Program-made: the position numbers and the translations under genes
Assembly (NCBI GenBank): GCA_963717155.1
Contig: OY970326.1
Span: 1,860,001 to 1,924,000 of the forward strand
Origin: G963717155 sp963717155
Lineage (GTDB): Bacteria > Actinomycetota > Thermoleophilia > Gaiellales > JALYLC01
Direction of reading: 5' to 3'
DNA length: 64,000 bases
Notes under the pieces: generated by a model
What the model saw: the letters and a program-made list of their open reading frames with translations, nothing else
What the model was told of the DNA's origin: nothing
The model's database searches: none
Shown: in pieces, positions 63,929-64,000 of the stretch
Layout: every line of letters begins with the position of its first letter
Numbering within the stretch: the stretch's first letter is position 1

Positions 63929-63934
63929 CGGCGG

Positions 63935-64000
63935 GTGGCGAACGACACGAGCCTCATGTCGACCCCGGACGAGCAGCAACTCGAGTACCTCGTGACCGGC
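63935..64000 (+). CDS. N-terminal fragment of an unrecognised protein (3' truncated by window edge)
   Basis: GTG 63935 opens a frame that runs off the window (22 codons: ANDTSLMSTPDEQQLEYLVT). An in-frame ATG at 63956 is an alternative, but the TACGAT element 6 bases before the GTG favours 63935. Too short to assign a family. Confidence 0.5.
   Translation, partial: MANDTSLMSTPDEQQLEYLVTG

Overview
The window is very GC-rich DNA from an actinobacterium. The gene set suggests the Thermoleophilia (Gaiellales/Solirubrobacterales-like). Pointers are a coenzyme F420 pathway with a fused FbiC, an F420-dependent glucose-6-phosphate dehydrogenase, a PafB-PafC-like WYL regulator, Flp/TadE-type pilin-like proteins, cytochrome c maturation genes and many GTG starts. 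The taxonomy is inferred from gene content only. I see no tRNA, rRNA, CRISPR array, insertion sequence or prophage.

Layout. 0-5 kb: a truncated gene, a coiled-coil protein, two prepilin-like proteins, then (minus strand) a secreted protein, an OmpR/PhoP-type regulator and its histidine kinase, preceded by a tandem PhoP-like operator. 5-9 kb: a SPOR protein, a histone-deacetylase-family enzyme, and a beta-class DNA methyltransferase between two paralogous zinc-finger proteins. 9-22 kb: repair and nucleic-acid genes (dinB, fused pafBC, queG, RNase HI, photolyase, topoisomerase III-type enzyme), an ornithine-cyclodeaminase homologue, a quinone oxidoreductase, a SufT/PaaD-like protein and a GlpX homologue that has lost its metal ligands. 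22-25.5 kb: cytochrome c maturation (ccmE of the CxxxY type, ccmF, a CcmI-like protein, a small membrane protein). 25.5-36 kb: a cupin, a Crp/Fnr regulator, an MprF-like protein, pseudouridine catabolism (psuK-psuG) behind an APS reductase, a GST-family protein, a MIO-less aromatic amino acid lyase homologue and an RNase D-like exonuclease. 35.5-42.5 kb: F420 biosynthesis and use, cofC-cofD-cofE plus two F420-type oxidoreductases on the minus strand, with fgd-fbiC divergent on the plus strand. 42.5-64 kb: oxidoreductases, two Tat components with a probable Tat-exported dioxygenase, an MFS pump, OsmC, a BNR-repeat protein paired with a MoaD/ThiS-like protein, large secreted proteins, a glycosyltransferase, three aldo/keto reductases and a Cys-type sulfatase.

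Two features cut across the window. First, at least nineteen start codons on both strands sit 6-9 bases downstream of a TANNNT hexamer with no Shine-Dalgarno between, so much of this genome is probably transcribed leaderless; I used this to choose starts. Second, between about 9.4 and 42.4 kb nearly every long gene is split by one or more +/-1 frameshifts although protein similarity continues across the break. Genes before 9.4 kb and after 42.5 kb are intact. I read this as consensus sequence error, not mass gene decay, and annotate those genes over their full extent with the breaks described.
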